In this document: one piece after another, positions 26,917 to 35,829 of the stretch
Layout: every line of letters starts with the position of its first letter
Numbering within the stretch: position 1 is the first letter of the stretch
Source of the DNA: Burkholderiales bacterium UBA4657
GTDB taxonomy: Bacteria; Pseudomonadota; Gammaproteobacteria; Burkholderiales; Burkholderiaceae_E
Direction: 5' to 3'
Assembly: GCA_002405475.1 (NCBI GenBank)
Contig: DHLX01000023.1
Coordinates: 48,136 to 112,135, forward strand
DNA length: 64,000 nt
Translations under genes and position numbers: made by a program
The notes under the pieces: model-generated
What the model saw: the letters and a program-made list of their open reading frames with translations, nothing else
What the model was told of the DNA's origin: nothing
The model's database searches: none

Positions 26917-26927
26917 ACAAGACCTCG

Positions 26928-28157
26928 TTATAGACCGCGTTTGATACGCGCATTCTCGGCAATCCGCATACGCAAAGCATTAAGCTTGATGAAACCACCG
27001 GCATCGGCCTGGTTATAGGCGCCGCCGTCATCGTCAAACGTGGCAATTTGCGAATCAAACAAGGTATTCTTGGAGTCACGCGAGACCACACTCACCGAAC
27101 CTTTGTAGAGTTTCAGACGCACCCAGCCATTGACATTTTGTTGGGTATGGTCGATTAATACCTGAATGGCATGACGCTCTGGGCTCCACCAGTAGCCGTT
27201 ATAAATCAGGCTGGCATAGCGTGCCATCAGATCGTCCTTCAAGTGCGCCACTTCACGATCGAGCGTAATGGATTCGATGCCACGATGCCCTTTCAGCAGG
27301 ATGGTGCCGCCGGGTGTTTCATAGCAGCCGCGTGACTTCATACCGACATAACGGTTTTCCACCAGATCGAGTCGGCCTATGCCATGTTTACCACCAAGTC
27401 GGTTGAGTTCGGCCAGCATATTGGCTGGGCTCAAGCGCTTGCCATTCAATGCGACCGGATCGCCTTTTTCATACTCTAGGTCAATAAATTCAGCAGCATC
27501 GGGCGCCTGCTCCGGTGATACTGTCCAGCGCCACATCGCTTCTTCAGCCTCTGCCTTCGGGTCTTCCAGGTGCCGACCTTCATAGCTGATATGCAAGAGA
27601 TTGGCATCCATAGAATAGGGCGCGCCCCCTTGTTTATGCTTCATTTCTACAGGGATTCCATGCTTTTCAGCATAGGCCAGTAATTTCTCGCGCGATAATA
27701 AATCCCATTCGCGCCAGGGTGCGATGACTTTCACGTTCGGCATCAGAGCGTAATAACCCAGTTCAAAGCGTACCTGATCATTTCCTTTGCCTGTAGCGCC
27801 ATGACTGACGGAATCAGCTCCGACTTGTCGGGCAATTTCGATTTGACGTTTGGCAATCAGCGGCCGTGCAATCGAAGTGCCGAGCAGATACTCGCCTTCA
27901 TAAATAGTGTTGCAGCGGAACATGGGAAAGACAAAGTCGCGCACAAACTCTTCGCGTAAATCATCAATAAAAATATGTTCCGGTTTGATACCAAATTTCA
28001 GAGCCTTGCTACGTGCCGGCTCCAGCTCTTCACCCTGACCGAGGTCGGCGGTAAAAGTCACAACTTCACATTGATAATTGTCTTGCAGCCATTTCAAAAT
28101 GACCGAGGTATCTAGACCGCCAGAGTAGGCCAGTACGACTTTGTTGATATTGCTCAT
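26928..28157 (-). CDS. argG: Argininosuccinate synthase
   Basis: A 409-residue enzyme that joins citrulline and aspartate with ATP in arginine synthesis. The PP-loop AYSGGLDTS is at the N-terminus, HGATGKGNDQVRFE lies mid-protein, and the GGTILLKGHRGIESITLDRE segment is further on. Normal length. It belongs to the minus-strand arginine series argD-exoD-argF-lipoprotein-argG-ppnP. Confidence 0.96.
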   Translation of the reverse strand: MSNINKVVLAYSGGLDTSVILKWLQDNYQCEVVTFTADLGQGEELEPARSKALKFGIKPEHIFIDDLREEFVRDFVFPMFRCNTIYEGEYLLGTSIARPLIAKRQIEIARQVGADSVSHGATGKGNDQVRFELGYYALMPNVKVIAPWREWDLLSREKLLAYAEKHGIPVEMKHKQGGAPYSMDANLLHISYEGRHLEDPKAEAEEAMWRWTVSPEQAPDAAEFIDLEYEKGDPVALNGKRLSPANMLAELNRLGGKHGIGRLDLVENRYVGMKSRGCYETPGGTILLKGHRGIESITLDREVAHLKDDLMARYASLIYNGYWWSPERHAIQVLIDHTQQNVNGWVRLKLYKGSVSVVSRDSKNTLFDSQIATFDDDGGAYNQADAGGFIKLNALRMRIAENARIKRGL

Positions 28158-28213
28158 AACTTACTTTCAAGAATGACTGGAATTTTTTCTGGATTATAAC
28201 GAGTTGCTCTTTA

Positions 28214-28858
28214 TCAATTCAGCGCCCGACTCAATAGCGGAGCGATAGCAATATTTCTGGTGGGTTCAGAGAGCGCGGAACGATTGGGCATGATATCTAG
28301 CGCCCGCAGCTGGATTTGAGCGGCAGCACCCTTTTTCTTGAGTACCGCAGGCATCTGTGACAGGGCTGCCAATAACCTGGGAGTCAGTTCGGTCGCGGCA
28401 GCTTGTAACTGGGTCGGAGTTCGCGTCAGTGTCATGGTAGGAGGTACTCCTTGGTTGCGCCACTGTTTGTGCAACTCGGTTTGTACGAAGCGGTCTGCCT
28501 CAATCAAACCCCGAAAAAAAGCTCGTACCAGCTCGAGATCAGCCTGATAGCGCACAGCAGCCTGTTCCAGCGCCTTGAGTTGTTGCTCATCACGCAATTT
28601 ATTTTCAGGCGAGACTTTGTTGTTCCAATTGACTCGCGCCACATCGGGGGCGAGCAACAGTAACTCTCGGGTCAGAGTCAGCAGCGTGTTGATTTTTGCA
28701 ATATCTGCCTCTTCGATCGATTCAATAACGACTGCAGTGGCTACAGGTTTGCTGGTTTCAACAGGCTTGTCTGGCGGCAGCGTGGTACAGGCACCGAGTA
28801 TCAGTACTGCAGCAAGGACTAAGTAGCGGTTGGTGTGATGACTAAACTCGACCCACAT
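28214..28858 (-). CDS. Lipoprotein with AroQ-gamma (secreted chorismate mutase)-like helical domain
   Basis: A 214-residue protein with a lipoprotein signal (AAVLILGAC, Cys about 24). The helical region INTLLTLTRELLLLAPDVARVNW..KVSPENKLRDEQQL and the later RAFFRGLIEADRFVQTEL follow the pattern of periplasmic gamma-class chorismate mutases. The Lys usual in the A..KW motif is Asn here (ARVNW), and the Asp before LR is replaced, so catalysis is doubtful. The family assignment is from motif pattern and is uncertain. The gene overlaps the argF 3' end by 17 bp, which suggests it rides on the arginine transcript. Confidence 0.6.
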   Translation of the reverse strand: MWVEFSHHTNRYLVLAAVLILGACTTLPPDKPVETSKPVATAVVIESIEEADIAKINTLLTLTRELLLLAPDVARVNWNNKVSPENKLRDEQQLKALEQAAVRYQADLELVRAFFRGLIEADRFVQTELHKQWRNQGVPPTMTLTRTPTQLQAAATELTPRLLAALSQMPAVLKKKGAAAQIQLRALDIMPNRSALSEPTRNIAIAPLLSRALN

Positions 28859-29762
28859 GCAGATATTCCATCAAGGCTTTTTGTACATGCAGGCGGTTTT
28901 CGGCCTCGTCCCACACGACAGACTGGGGGCCATCAATGACAGCCGCGGCAACTTCCTCGCCACGGTGTGCCGGCAAGCAGTGCATGAAGATGGCCTTGGG
29001 CTTGGCCACCCGCATCATGTCGGCATCCACTTGCCAGTCTGCAAACGCCTTGAGCCGTGCTTCATTTTCAGCCTCAAAGCCCATCGAGGTCCAGACGTCA
29101 GTCGTGACCAAATCTGAATTACGTGCTGCATCCATAGGGTCACTGAATTGCTCAAAATGACTGGTGCCAACCACACCAGCGCGTTCTGGTTCGACTTCAT
29201 AACCAGCGGGGGTAGAGACGTTCACCTTGAAGTCAAGCAATTCTGCAGCTTGCAGCCAGGTATTACACATATTGTTCGAGTCACCAATCCAGGCGATGGT
29301 CTTACCCTGGATCGAGCCGCGATGTTCGACATAGGTAAAAATATCAGCCAGTATCTGGCATGGATGATATTCATTAGTCAGGCCGTTAATGACCGGAACG
29401 CGTGAGTATTGTGCGAAGCGCTCGATAATGCTCTGCTCATAAGTACGAATCATAACCAGGTCGCACATACGGCTAATGACTTGTGCCGCATCTTCGACCG
29501 GCTCACCGCGACCTAGTTGGGAGTCACGCGTATTGAGGTATATGGCGCTGCCACCCAGTTGGTGCATACCGGCTTCAAACGATAAACGGGTGCGGGTGCT
29601 GGCTTTTTCAAAAATCATCACCAGGGTACGGTCAGCCAGCGGATAGTAAGTTTCAAAACGCTTGAACTTATCCTTAATGATGCGCGCGCGTTCGAACAGG
29701 TATAGCGTCTCTTCCCGACTCAAATCCTTGAATTGCAAATAATGTTTGAGCGATTGACTCAT
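28842..29762 (-). CDS. argF: Ornithine carbamoyltransferase
   Basis: A 306-residue enzyme making citrulline from ornithine and carbamoyl phosphate. STRTR carbamoyl-phosphate motif (EKASTRTRLSFE), HPCQILADI and HCLPAHRGEEV (ornithine side) are present. The start at MSQSLKHY has a ggag ribosome site eight bases away and overlaps the exoD stop (TAATG); an ATG four codons earlier is less likely. Confidence 0.95.
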   Translation of the reverse strand: MSQSLKHYLQFKDLSREETLYLFERARIIKDKFKRFETYYPLADRTLVMIFEKASTRTRLSFEAGMHQLGGSAIYLNTRDSQLGRGEPVEDAAQVISRMCDLVMIRTYEQSIIERFAQYSRVPVINGLTNEYHPCQILADIFTYVEHRGSIQGKTIAWIGDSNNMCNTWLQAAELLDFKVNVSTPAGYEVEPERAGVVGTSHFEQFSDPMDAARNSDLVTTDVWTSMGFEAENEARLKAFADWQVDADMMRVAKPKAIFMHCLPAHRGEEVAAAVIDGPQSVVWDEAENRLHVQKALMEYLHVGRV

Positions 29763-30382
29763 TACAAACTCCATGGGGCAATGTGCTGCAAACCCGCGCT
29801 CACTGCCGTGGCACCCAGACCCAGAATCAGGCCAAAGTAAACCACGGTCAATAGGTTGGCAACATAACCCAGGGCAATGCTGCGACCATCATTTTGCAGC
29901 AGACCCAGACATAAGAAAATAATCGCAATACCAGGCAACGTATTGGTAAAAGGTACAAAACCAAACGGTGCCATCAGCAACAGCGCCGCCACCAGTATCA
30001 TAAAACCGTTGACCCGGATCATCCAGTGACCCGTCACTAGAGAATGCCAGCGTGGCTGGCTGAATTTTTCCAGTCGATGTAACCAGTCAGCACCTTTTGC
30101 CAGAGCCTGGCGCAGGCGCACTGATGAAAATTCACGTTTTAAATAGCGTTGAGGTAACCAGGGGTCGCGGTTCAGCATGATCGACGCGCCGATCAAGGCA
30201 ATCACGGCACCGAACACGGTACTGATGCCGGGTATTGAAACGGGAACCAGGAAAGGCAGTGTCAGGACCAAAGCCAGAAAGACAAAAGCTTCACGCCCCA
30301 GGCTGTCAACAATCGACTGTACCGAGACTCTATCTTCCGGCAGCTGTTGTATCAACTGATGCAATTTGTCGCGCAGGCTCAT
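29762..30382 (-). CDS. ExoD-family membrane protein
   Basis: A 206-residue inner-membrane protein with four to five hydrophobic segments. It has the ExoD pattern: LGREAFVFLALVLTLPFLVPVSIPGIST.FG near the N-terminus and the duplicated-style FGFVPFTNTLPGIAIIFLCLGLLQNDG. ExoD was linked to exopolysaccharide production in rhizobia; the mechanism is unknown. It lies between argD (4-bp overlap) and argF (shared TAATG), so it is translated with the arginine genes although no arginine role is known. Confidence 0.88.
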   Translation of the reverse strand: MSLRDKLHQLIQQLPEDRVSVQSIVDSLGREAFVFLALVLTLPFLVPVSIPGISTVFGAVIALIGASIMLNRDPWLPQRYLKREFSSVRLRQALAKGADWLHRLEKFSQPRWHSLVTGHWMIRVNGFMILVAALLLMAPFGFVPFTNTLPGIAIIFLCLGLLQNDGRSIALGYVANLLTVVYFGLILGLGATAVSAGLQHIAPWSL

Positions 30383-31560
30383 GCCGATTCCTGAAGAAAT
30401 TGCCTGATCAGAGGGGCTAAACGCTGTACCAGCTCGGCGGCCTCTGTCTGATTCATGATTAAAGGAGGGAGTAGTCGAATTACGTTATCTCGTGTCACAT
30501 TAATCAATAAGCCCGCTTCCAGGGCACGCTGAACCAGACTGCCACAGGGCCTGTTCAGTTCAATCCCCAGCATTAGGCCTTTACCACGAATATCGACCAC
30601 GCCGGGGCTACCTTCCAGGGCTTGCTTGAAAGCCTGCATCAAATATAAGCCGATGGCTTCGGCGTTTTGCAGTAGTGCATCTTCCTGCATGGTCTTCAGC
30701 GTAGTGATGCCTGCTGCACAGACTAAAGGACCGCCACCAAAGGTGGTGCCGTGCGAACCAGGACTAAACACTCCTGCGGCTCTGCCTTGTGCGGCAATGG
30801 CACCAATGGGAACACCCGAGCCCAGTCCCTTGGCCAGGGTAATCACATCAGGAGTAATACCCGAGTGTTGATAACCAAACCATTTTCCGGTTCTACCAAT
30901 ACCGCATTGCACTTCGTCGAGCATCAGTAGCCAGCCGCGTTCATCGCATAGATGGCGCAATTGTTGCAGATAATGGCTGTCGGCTACATTAATGCCGCCC
31001 TCGCCCTGTAGCACCTCAAGCAATACCGAGTTGATTTCCGGGTGCGTGGCTGCAGCCTGCTGAATGGCTTCCAGGTCGTTGTAAGGAACACGGACAAAAC
31101 ATTCATCCTGCAGCGGGGCGAAACCTTTGCGGGCTTTTTCACTGCCGGTAGCGGCCAGGGTCGTGATGGTGCGGCCATGCCAGGCACGATCCATCACTAT
31201 TGTTTTAATAAAGGCTTTACCCTGCTGATAGCCATACAGACGCGCCAGTTTGATGGCGGCTTCGTTAGCTTCGGCACCCGAGTTGCAAAATAGAACTTCT
31301 TGCATACCCGAGTGCTCACAAATCATTTGCGCCAGTGTTTCCTGATGCCGAACCCCATAAATATTCGAAGTGTGGATCAGCTTGGCGGCCTGTTCGCTCA
31401 AGGTTTGAACCAGTTTTGGGTGTGCGTGACCCAAACCGGACACGGCGATACCCGCCAATCCGTCCAGATACTGTTTGCCTTGCTCGTCCCATAGCCAGAC
31501 GCCCTGACCCCGTTCGAACACGACTGGCAGCCGGGCGTAGGTATTCATCAAATGCGTCAT
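30379..31560 (-). CDS. argD: Acetylornithine aminotransferase
   Basis: A 393-residue class III PLP aminotransferase. The PLP lysine lies in ITLAKGLGSGVPIGA; CNSGAEANEAAIKLAR and MLDEVQCGIGRTG are also present. Given argF and argG downstream, acetylornithine is the likely substrate in arginine synthesis; succinyldiaminopimelate is a common second substrate. It is the first gene of the minus-strand arginine series. Confidence 0.92.
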   Translation of the reverse strand: MTHLMNTYARLPVVFERGQGVWLWDEQGKQYLDGLAGIAVSGLGHAHPKLVQTLSEQAAKLIHTSNIYGVRHQETLAQMICEHSGMQEVLFCNSGAEANEAAIKLARLYGYQQGKAFIKTIVMDRAWHGRTITTLAATGSEKARKGFAPLQDECFVRVPYNDLEAIQQAAATHPEINSVLLEVLQGEGGINVADSHYLQQLRHLCDERGWLLMLDEVQCGIGRTGKWFGYQHSGITPDVITLAKGLGSGVPIGAIAAQGRAAGVFSPGSHGTTFGGGPLVCAAGITTLKTMQEDALLQNAEAIGLYLMQAFKQALEGSPGVVDIRGKGLMLGIELNRPCGSLVQRALEAGLLINVTRDNVIRLLPPLIMNQTEAAELVQRLAPLIRQFLQESA

Positions 31561-31644
31561 GTCTCAACTCCAAAACCAGACATGATAAGCGAAAAACCGG
31601 TTTCGCCCCGCTTAACTCTTATATAAGATATCATTTATAAGATT

Positions 31645-31971
31645 ATGTTTCCGTCCGATATTTCACGCGAATTTTTTATACTAGGGCTCACCCGGGACGG
31701 CAAGCCGTTTCGACCTAGCGATTGGGCCGAGCGTTTGTGCGGCGTGCTGTCACCCTACCGGCCGGCTGGTGCGCGTAGGGCGCACGCGCATATTGGCTAT
31801 TCACCCTACTGCCGGCCTTCGGTGCTGGATGGGGTGAAATGCGTGATTGTCGATGTCAGATTGCGCGAGCTGGAGCCTATGGCATGGGATTTTGCGCTGG
31901 CATTTGCCAAGGATAACGATTTACAGGCTTTTGAGGCGTGCGAATATGTGCCACCCTCGGGCCAGGCATAA
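31645..31971 (+). CDS. DUF3579 protein
   Basis: A 108-residue protein typical of betaproteobacteria, next to rpsT and the arginine genes as in related genomes. Motifs: FILGLTRDGKPFRPSDWAERLCGVLS and HIGYSPYCRP, then CVIVD.RL....PMAWDF.L.FA..NDLQ. Function unknown. The ATG has only a weak ribosome site; the upstream 84 bp shared with divergent argD is A/T-rich with a CTTATA...TATAAG dyad. Confidence 0.9.
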   Translation: MFPSDISREFFILGLTRDGKPFRPSDWAERLCGVLSPYRPAGARRAHAHIGYSPYCRPSVLDGVKCVIVDVRLRELEPMAWDFALAFAKDNDLQAFEACEYVPPSGQA

Positions 31972-31975
31972 AAAA

Positions 31976-31999
31976 AGCCGCACGAGGCGGCTGTTTTTT
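31976..31999. terminator. Bidirectional terminator between DUF3579 gene and rpsT
   Basis: Stem AGCCGC/GCGGCT with a 5-base loop. A T run follows on the plus strand and seven A precede it, giving a T run for the minus-strand rpsT transcript. Confidence 0.75.
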
Positions 32000-32012
32000 C
32001 TGGCGCGATTGC

Positions 32013-32276
32013 TCAAGCCATGGCTTTGAGCGCGGCGGCCAGACGGCTCTTGTGGCGAGAAGCAGTATTTTTGTGAATAATTTTTTTGTCCGCAATCTTG
32101 TCCATGACGCCGACCGAGTTTTTGAACAATTCCAGTGCGGCCGCCTTATCACCGCCGACAATAGCCTTGCGCACGGCTTTGACTGCAGTGCGATAGCGTG
32201 AACGTAGCGCTGAATTTTGTGCGTTTAACTTGATGGATTGGCGGGCACGTTTGCGAGCTTGTGCGGTATTGGCCAT
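32013..32276 (-). CDS. rpsT: 30S ribosomal protein S20
   Basis: An 87-residue basic protein binding 16S rRNA. The sequence MANTAQARKRARQSIKLNAQN and the IHKNTASRHKSRLAAALKA end are typical. Monocistronic, with a terminator downstream. In many relatives it sits beside murJ; here about 10 kb of other genes separate them. Confidence 0.97.
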   Translation of the reverse strand: MANTAQARKRARQSIKLNAQNSALRSRYRTAVKAVRKAIVGGDKAAALELFKNSVGVMDKIADKKIIHKNTASRHKSRLAAALKAMA

Positions 32277-32380
32277 ATTTTATTCGTCCTACCGGGCAGT
32301 CAGTACTACCCACAGAAATTTTAAAAAGAATAAATCGTATGACTGAAATTTATTCCAGGAAGCTTTCAATGATCGCAAAA

Positions 32381-33256
32381 TTAACGCTCTTTGTCAAATA
32401 CGGGTGTGGCGCGACTAAGCCACTGCCTGGGCGATACTCCTAAACGTTGAGAAAACACTCGGGTTAGGGCTGACTGACTCGAATAACCCAACTCTAAGGC
32501 GAGGGCCTTCAGCGTTATTCCTTCTTTCAAACGTGCTTGTACCAGAGCCAAGCGCCAATCGGCCAGATATTGACCCGGGGAAGTGCCGAGCAATTTTTTG
32601 AACTTGATGGCAAATGCGGTGCGCGACATGCCGCTTGTTTCAGCTAATTGTTCTATTGTCCAGGCCAAACCAGGAGATTCATGCATAGCTGTCAGCGCCT
32701 TTGCTATTTGCGGTGATGTCAGCCCCATCAATAAACCGTCGTTGATATTGGCATGTGCTGGATGATCCAAAAGCCAGCGTAGCAACTGAATCAAGACTAC
32801 CTCGAATAGACGATCCGCCAGAATTTTGTGGCCACAACGCACCCGCCCGGTTTCTGCAAATAGCAAATTTAATGATGCTTCCAGGCCATCCACTTCCGAT
32901 AATGGCAATAGAACAAACGACGGCAAGGCTTGCACTATGGGGTGCATATTGCCACCTTGAAAGTCAATCTCAGCACAAACAAACTGCGAGGCGTCATCTG
33001 GACTATTGATAAATTGATGGGTCAAGGGTCGCGGATAAAACAAAAAAGAAGGTTCATTCAATTGCACCTGGGCAGGCACGCCTTGCATCTTTTGTGGGTG
33101 CCGCACTTTTACTGAACCACTTCTAAAGACATGTAAATAAGCTTTCTTGGCCTCATACGGAAAAACATGTTTGCCACACATCGAGCCAGAAAATGACAAA
33201 CGTGCACTGAGGTGGAAATGCTCAAGCAATGCCGAAAGGCGGTCTATGGACGGCAT
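32381..33256 (-). CDS. AraC-family transcriptional regulator
   Basis: A 291-residue protein with an N-terminal cupin-like sensor domain (AraC_binding_2/cupin_6 type, with PRPLTHQF and an acidic segment) and a C-terminal double helix-turn-helix (about residues 185-285): WTIEQLAETSGMSRTAFAIKFKKLLG and ALELGYSSQSALTRVFSQRLGVSPRQW. It is divergent from the exported-protein and AhpD-like genes to its right, which are its likely targets. The effector is unknown. Confidence 0.9.
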   Translation of the reverse strand: MPSIDRLSALLEHFHLSARLSFSGSMCGKHVFPYEAKKAYLHVFRSGSVKVRHPQKMQGVPAQVQLNEPSFLFYPRPLTHQFINSPDDASQFVCAEIDFQGGNMHPIVQALPSFVLLPLSEVDGLEASLNLLFAETGRVRCGHKILADRLFEVVLIQLLRWLLDHPAHANINDGLLMGLTSPQIAKALTAMHESPGLAWTIEQLAETSGMSRTAFAIKFKKLLGTSPGQYLADWRLALVQARLKEGITLKALALELGYSSQSALTRVFSQRLGVSPRQWLSRATPVFDKER

Positions 33257-33395
33257 GATTTACCTAGTGGGCTGTGTGAACGATTTGTCATGATTAATGT
33301 ACTAAAAGAAACCAATTGTATCAACCATTTCTGCAAAATTCGCCCTGTTCCAGATGAAATTGTTCTGACGGACTAACCCAGTTAAAGGAATGAAA

Positions 33396-34148
33396 ATGAA
33401 ATTTACGACACTCGCTCACATAACTACGGCAGCCTCCATTTATATGGTCAGTAGTATTGTTGTCGCCCATACTCATCATCATGGCGGCATCACTACCCAA
33501 CCCAGTAAGGTGGTTAAGGCATCCTTCGATATCGTCCACTCCAAAATCAGTACCGAGGGAAATGTGGCGATTTTTCATATGGCGGTTTCCGGTAAGGCAG
33601 GCGATTCAAAACCCGCGAAATCAGGCAAGTTGGCCGGAAGTTCGGTATTTTCCTACGTCTGGCCTACAACACTTGACCCTTCTGCAGTAGGCTTCGAAGC
33701 TAAATCGGGAATCCTGGCATTTGCTGTTACATCACATCCCGATTTTGACGATACCCCTTTGTTTGACGAAAACGGTGACGGCAATCCGCAAAACGATGGC
33801 AATGTTTGGCATTCGCATTGGGTGGTACTACAACCCGATGATGCTTGCGGTAAAGGTGCCCTTAAGGTGGTGGATATCCCCAAAGATAGCAAACCGGCAT
33901 TACCAAAAACCTGGCCAGGCTTGCCTATATTGATTGACAGCCCGGGTTGGAATCCAATCTTCAAAAAAGATACCGTGGAAGTGCGGGTTCCGTTTGATGA
34001 TATCGGCGCTGTAAATGCAGCTTCATTTGATGGCGTTACAGCCGCTTTGCGTGTCAATGCTAGCGTGCATAACCCGCTCTTGTGTGTAGTCAATGTCTTT
34101 AAGGTGGGTTCAGGCAATCTGTCCCTTCCTGGTAAGGTCAATAAATAA
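33396..34148 (+). CDS. Exported His-rich-N-terminus protein, unknown function
   Basis: A 250-residue protein started at the second ATG of ATGAAAATG, because aagga lies only before it at proper spacing. Residues 1-26 are a Sec signal. The mature N-terminus is AHTHHHGG, a likely metal-binding tag. The rest is beta-rich with an acidic FDENGDGNPQNDGN loop that resembles a calcium site, and NVWHSHWVVL. No family is recognised. It is divergent from the AraC gene and followed by an AhpD-like gene. Confidence 0.65.
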   Translation: MKFTTLAHITTAASIYMVSSIVVAHTHHHGGITTQPSKVVKASFDIVHSKISTEGNVAIFHMAVSGKAGDSKPAKSGKLAGSSVFSYVWPTTLDPSAVGFEAKSGILAFAVTSHPDFDDTPLFDENGDGNPQNDGNVWHSHWVVLQPDDACGKGALKVVDIPKDSKPALPKTWPGLPILIDSPGWNPIFKKDTVEVRVPFDDIGAVNAASFDGVTAALRVNASVHNPLLCVVNVFKVGSGNLSLPGKVNK

Positions 34149-34197
34149 ACTCACGTTGCTTATTTTTCTGTTATTTCATTTTAGAAAAGGTTCCGCC

Positions 34198-34737
34198 ATG
34201 TCTTATCTCAATATCAATACCAATCAGGCTGCACCAGCAAGCCAGGAAATTCTTCAGCAAATTCACGCCGCGTTCGGCGCTACACCCAATATGTTTAAGG
34301 TTGTTGCCAATTCACCGGCGGCACTGAAAAGTATGTGGAGTTCATTTGGCGCGCTGGGTTCTGGTACCTTAGGTGCCAAACTTGGCGAGCAGATTGCGGT
34401 GGCGATCGCCAATCGCAATCAATGCGAATACTGCTTGGCAGCACATACGGTACTCGGCAGGAATGCTGGCGCAAGTGCAGAGGATATGGCCAACGCTCAA
34501 ATAGGCAAGTCACTTGATTACAAAACTCAGGCTGCACTGACTTTCTCACTGAAAATTGTCGAGAAACGTGCAGCTATCTCGCAGGCAGATGTTGAGGCGG
34601 TTCGTGCAGCGGGTTTTAGTGACGGAGAAATTGTTGAGATCATGGCTCATGTTGCGCTCAATTTGTTTACGAACTACGTTAACGTGGCATTTAACGTACC
34701 CGTAGATTTTCCCAAGGTAGTGCTTAAAACGAACTAG
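34198..34737 (+). CDS. Carboxymuconolactone decarboxylase/AhpD-like protein
   Basis: A 179-residue protein from MSYLNINT, preceded by an aaaagg ribosome site. The CMD/AhpD redox motif is present: C76-EY-C79 with H83 (CEYC..AH) after an acidic residue. Such proteins act as peroxidase partners or alkylhydroperoxidases; the domain is also found in unrelated decarboxylases, but the CxxC form favours a redox role. Fifty bases downstream of the exported protein gene, probably in one AraC-controlled unit. Confidence 0.87.
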   Translation: MSYLNINTNQAAPASQEILQQIHAAFGATPNMFKVVANSPAALKSMWSSFGALGSGTLGAKLGEQIAVAIANRNQCEYCLAAHTVLGRNAGASAEDMANAQIGKSLDYKTQAALTFSLKIVEKRAAISQADVEAVRAAGFSDGEIVEIMAHVALNLFTNYVNVAFNVPVDFPKVVLKTN

Positions 34738-34790
34738 GGAAATCAAGCATCGGTATTTTTGTAGTACCTGATCAGTTGTCATAACTGTAG

Positions 34791-34827
34791 TCAGAGCCTC
34801 AGCGGAATTAATCCGCTGAGGCTCTGA
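34791..34827. promoter_or_regulatory. Long perfect hairpin upstream of an amidotransferase gene
   Basis: A perfect 16-bp inverted repeat (arms 34791-34806 and 34812-34827, core GCCTCAGCGGA / TCCGCTGAGGC) with a 5-base loop. There is no T run. It ends 13 bp before the ATG of the next gene, so it could end the upstream transcript, control translation, or be an operator. Confidence 0.55.
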
Positions 34828-34840
34828 ATGAAAGGCCTGT

Positions 34841-35548
34841 ATGAAAACTTGTGTAGCTTTGCGACACTTGATGTTCGAAGACCTAGGTCTTCTTGAGCCT
34901 ATGCTTAATGCTGATGGTTGGAGAATTTTCTACTACGAGCTTGGCGTGGGTCAATTACAAAAAATCAGTCTTGATCAGGTGGATCTTCTAGTCATACTGG
35001 GCGGACCCATCGGTGCGGAAGATGATGAGCAATATCCTTTTCTAAAAGATGAAGTGGCTTTAATTCGTGATCGCTTGGCCACAAGGAAGCTTATGCTGGG
35101 GATTTGTCTGGGAGCCCAACTGATTGCTCGGGCTATGGGATCACGGGTTAAACCCATGAAAGAGAAAGAAATCGGTTTTACTTCTTTGACATTTACTGCC
35201 GAAGGGCTAAATTCGCCTCTTGCAGAAATAGGCATGCAACCTGTATTTCATTGGCATGGTGATCAATTCGACTTGCCTACAGGCATAAAGTCTTTGGCTA
35301 GTACACCGAAATGTCCGAATCAGGCTTTTCAGGTTGAACATCATACCTTGGCATTGCAGTTCCACATCGAGATAGACACAAATCGAATTGAGCAATGGCT
35401 GATTGGTCATGGTGCGGAAATACAGCAATGTGCAATTTCAACGAATATCTTGCGCAACGATGCCATACGGTATGGTTCAGGGATGAGTGACGCCATGCGG
35501 GGTGTCATAAATCAGTGGATTACCGCCGCGCGCCATTTTGATCACTAA
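34841..35548 (+). CDS. GMP-synthase-type glutamine amidotransferase-like protein
   Basis: A 235-residue stand-alone GATase1 domain. Cys nucleophile in LGICLGAQLIA (C89), FHWHGDQFDLP and the catalytic pair in LQFHIEID. Oxyanion strand LVILGGPIGA. Similar in layout to the amidotransferase at 22.3 kb but clearly diverged. The acceptor is unknown. It has an aaagg ribosome site directly after the long hairpin. Confidence 0.86.
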   Translation: MKTCVALRHLMFEDLGLLEPMLNADGWRIFYYELGVGQLQKISLDQVDLLVILGGPIGAEDDEQYPFLKDEVALIRDRLATRKLMLGICLGAQLIARAMGSRVKPMKEKEIGFTSLTFTAEGLNSPLAEIGMQPVFHWHGDQFDLPTGIKSLASTPKCPNQAFQVEHHTLALQFHIEIDTNRIEQWLIGHGAEIQQCAISTNILRNDAIRYGSGMSDAMRGVINQWITAARHFDH

Positions 35549-35791
35549 ATATGGCGCTAGGAAATCAGCAACCTATTCCGCTGTAGCATTGAGAAACAGG
35601 GCACGCCATGCCCAGAGATAGAGCATTGCCAATATCACGCGAGTTTGCGCACCATAATGGCGCATAAGCGCACCACGATGTCCTGAGGGGGTGGATTGCT
35701 CACCTTCCCCTGCCTCACTGCTGAAATCAGGGTTCTGATTTAAGCCATTGAAAAACATCAGAAATAAAACATAAATGCGATCGGGCACGGT

Positions 35792-35829
35792 ATTTGCATC
35801 CATTCTTGTATACAAAATTGGATGCAAAT
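35792..35829. promoter_or_regulatory. Nested palindromes at the start of the allophanate operon
   Basis: Outer 11-bp arms ATTTGCATCCA (35792-35802) and TGGATGCAAAT (35819-35829) flank an inner palindrome TTGTATACAA (35806-35815). The inner site fits the GT...AC symmetry of FadR/GntR-type operators, and the operon carries a GntR-FCD regulator. The outer arms run into the start codon region, so occupancy would block expression. Function is inferred. Confidence 0.55.

Noticed and set aside
31618..31641. CTTATA...TATAAG dyad between argD and the DUF3579 gene as an ArgR box
   Set aside because: It is A/T-rich and well placed but does not match the ArgR consensus closely enough to call.
35573..35803. 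Minus-strand frame of about 76-84 codons upstream of the allophanate hydrolase gene
   Set aside because: No ribosome site, no family resemblance, low-complexity middle part, and its start lies in the palindromic region.
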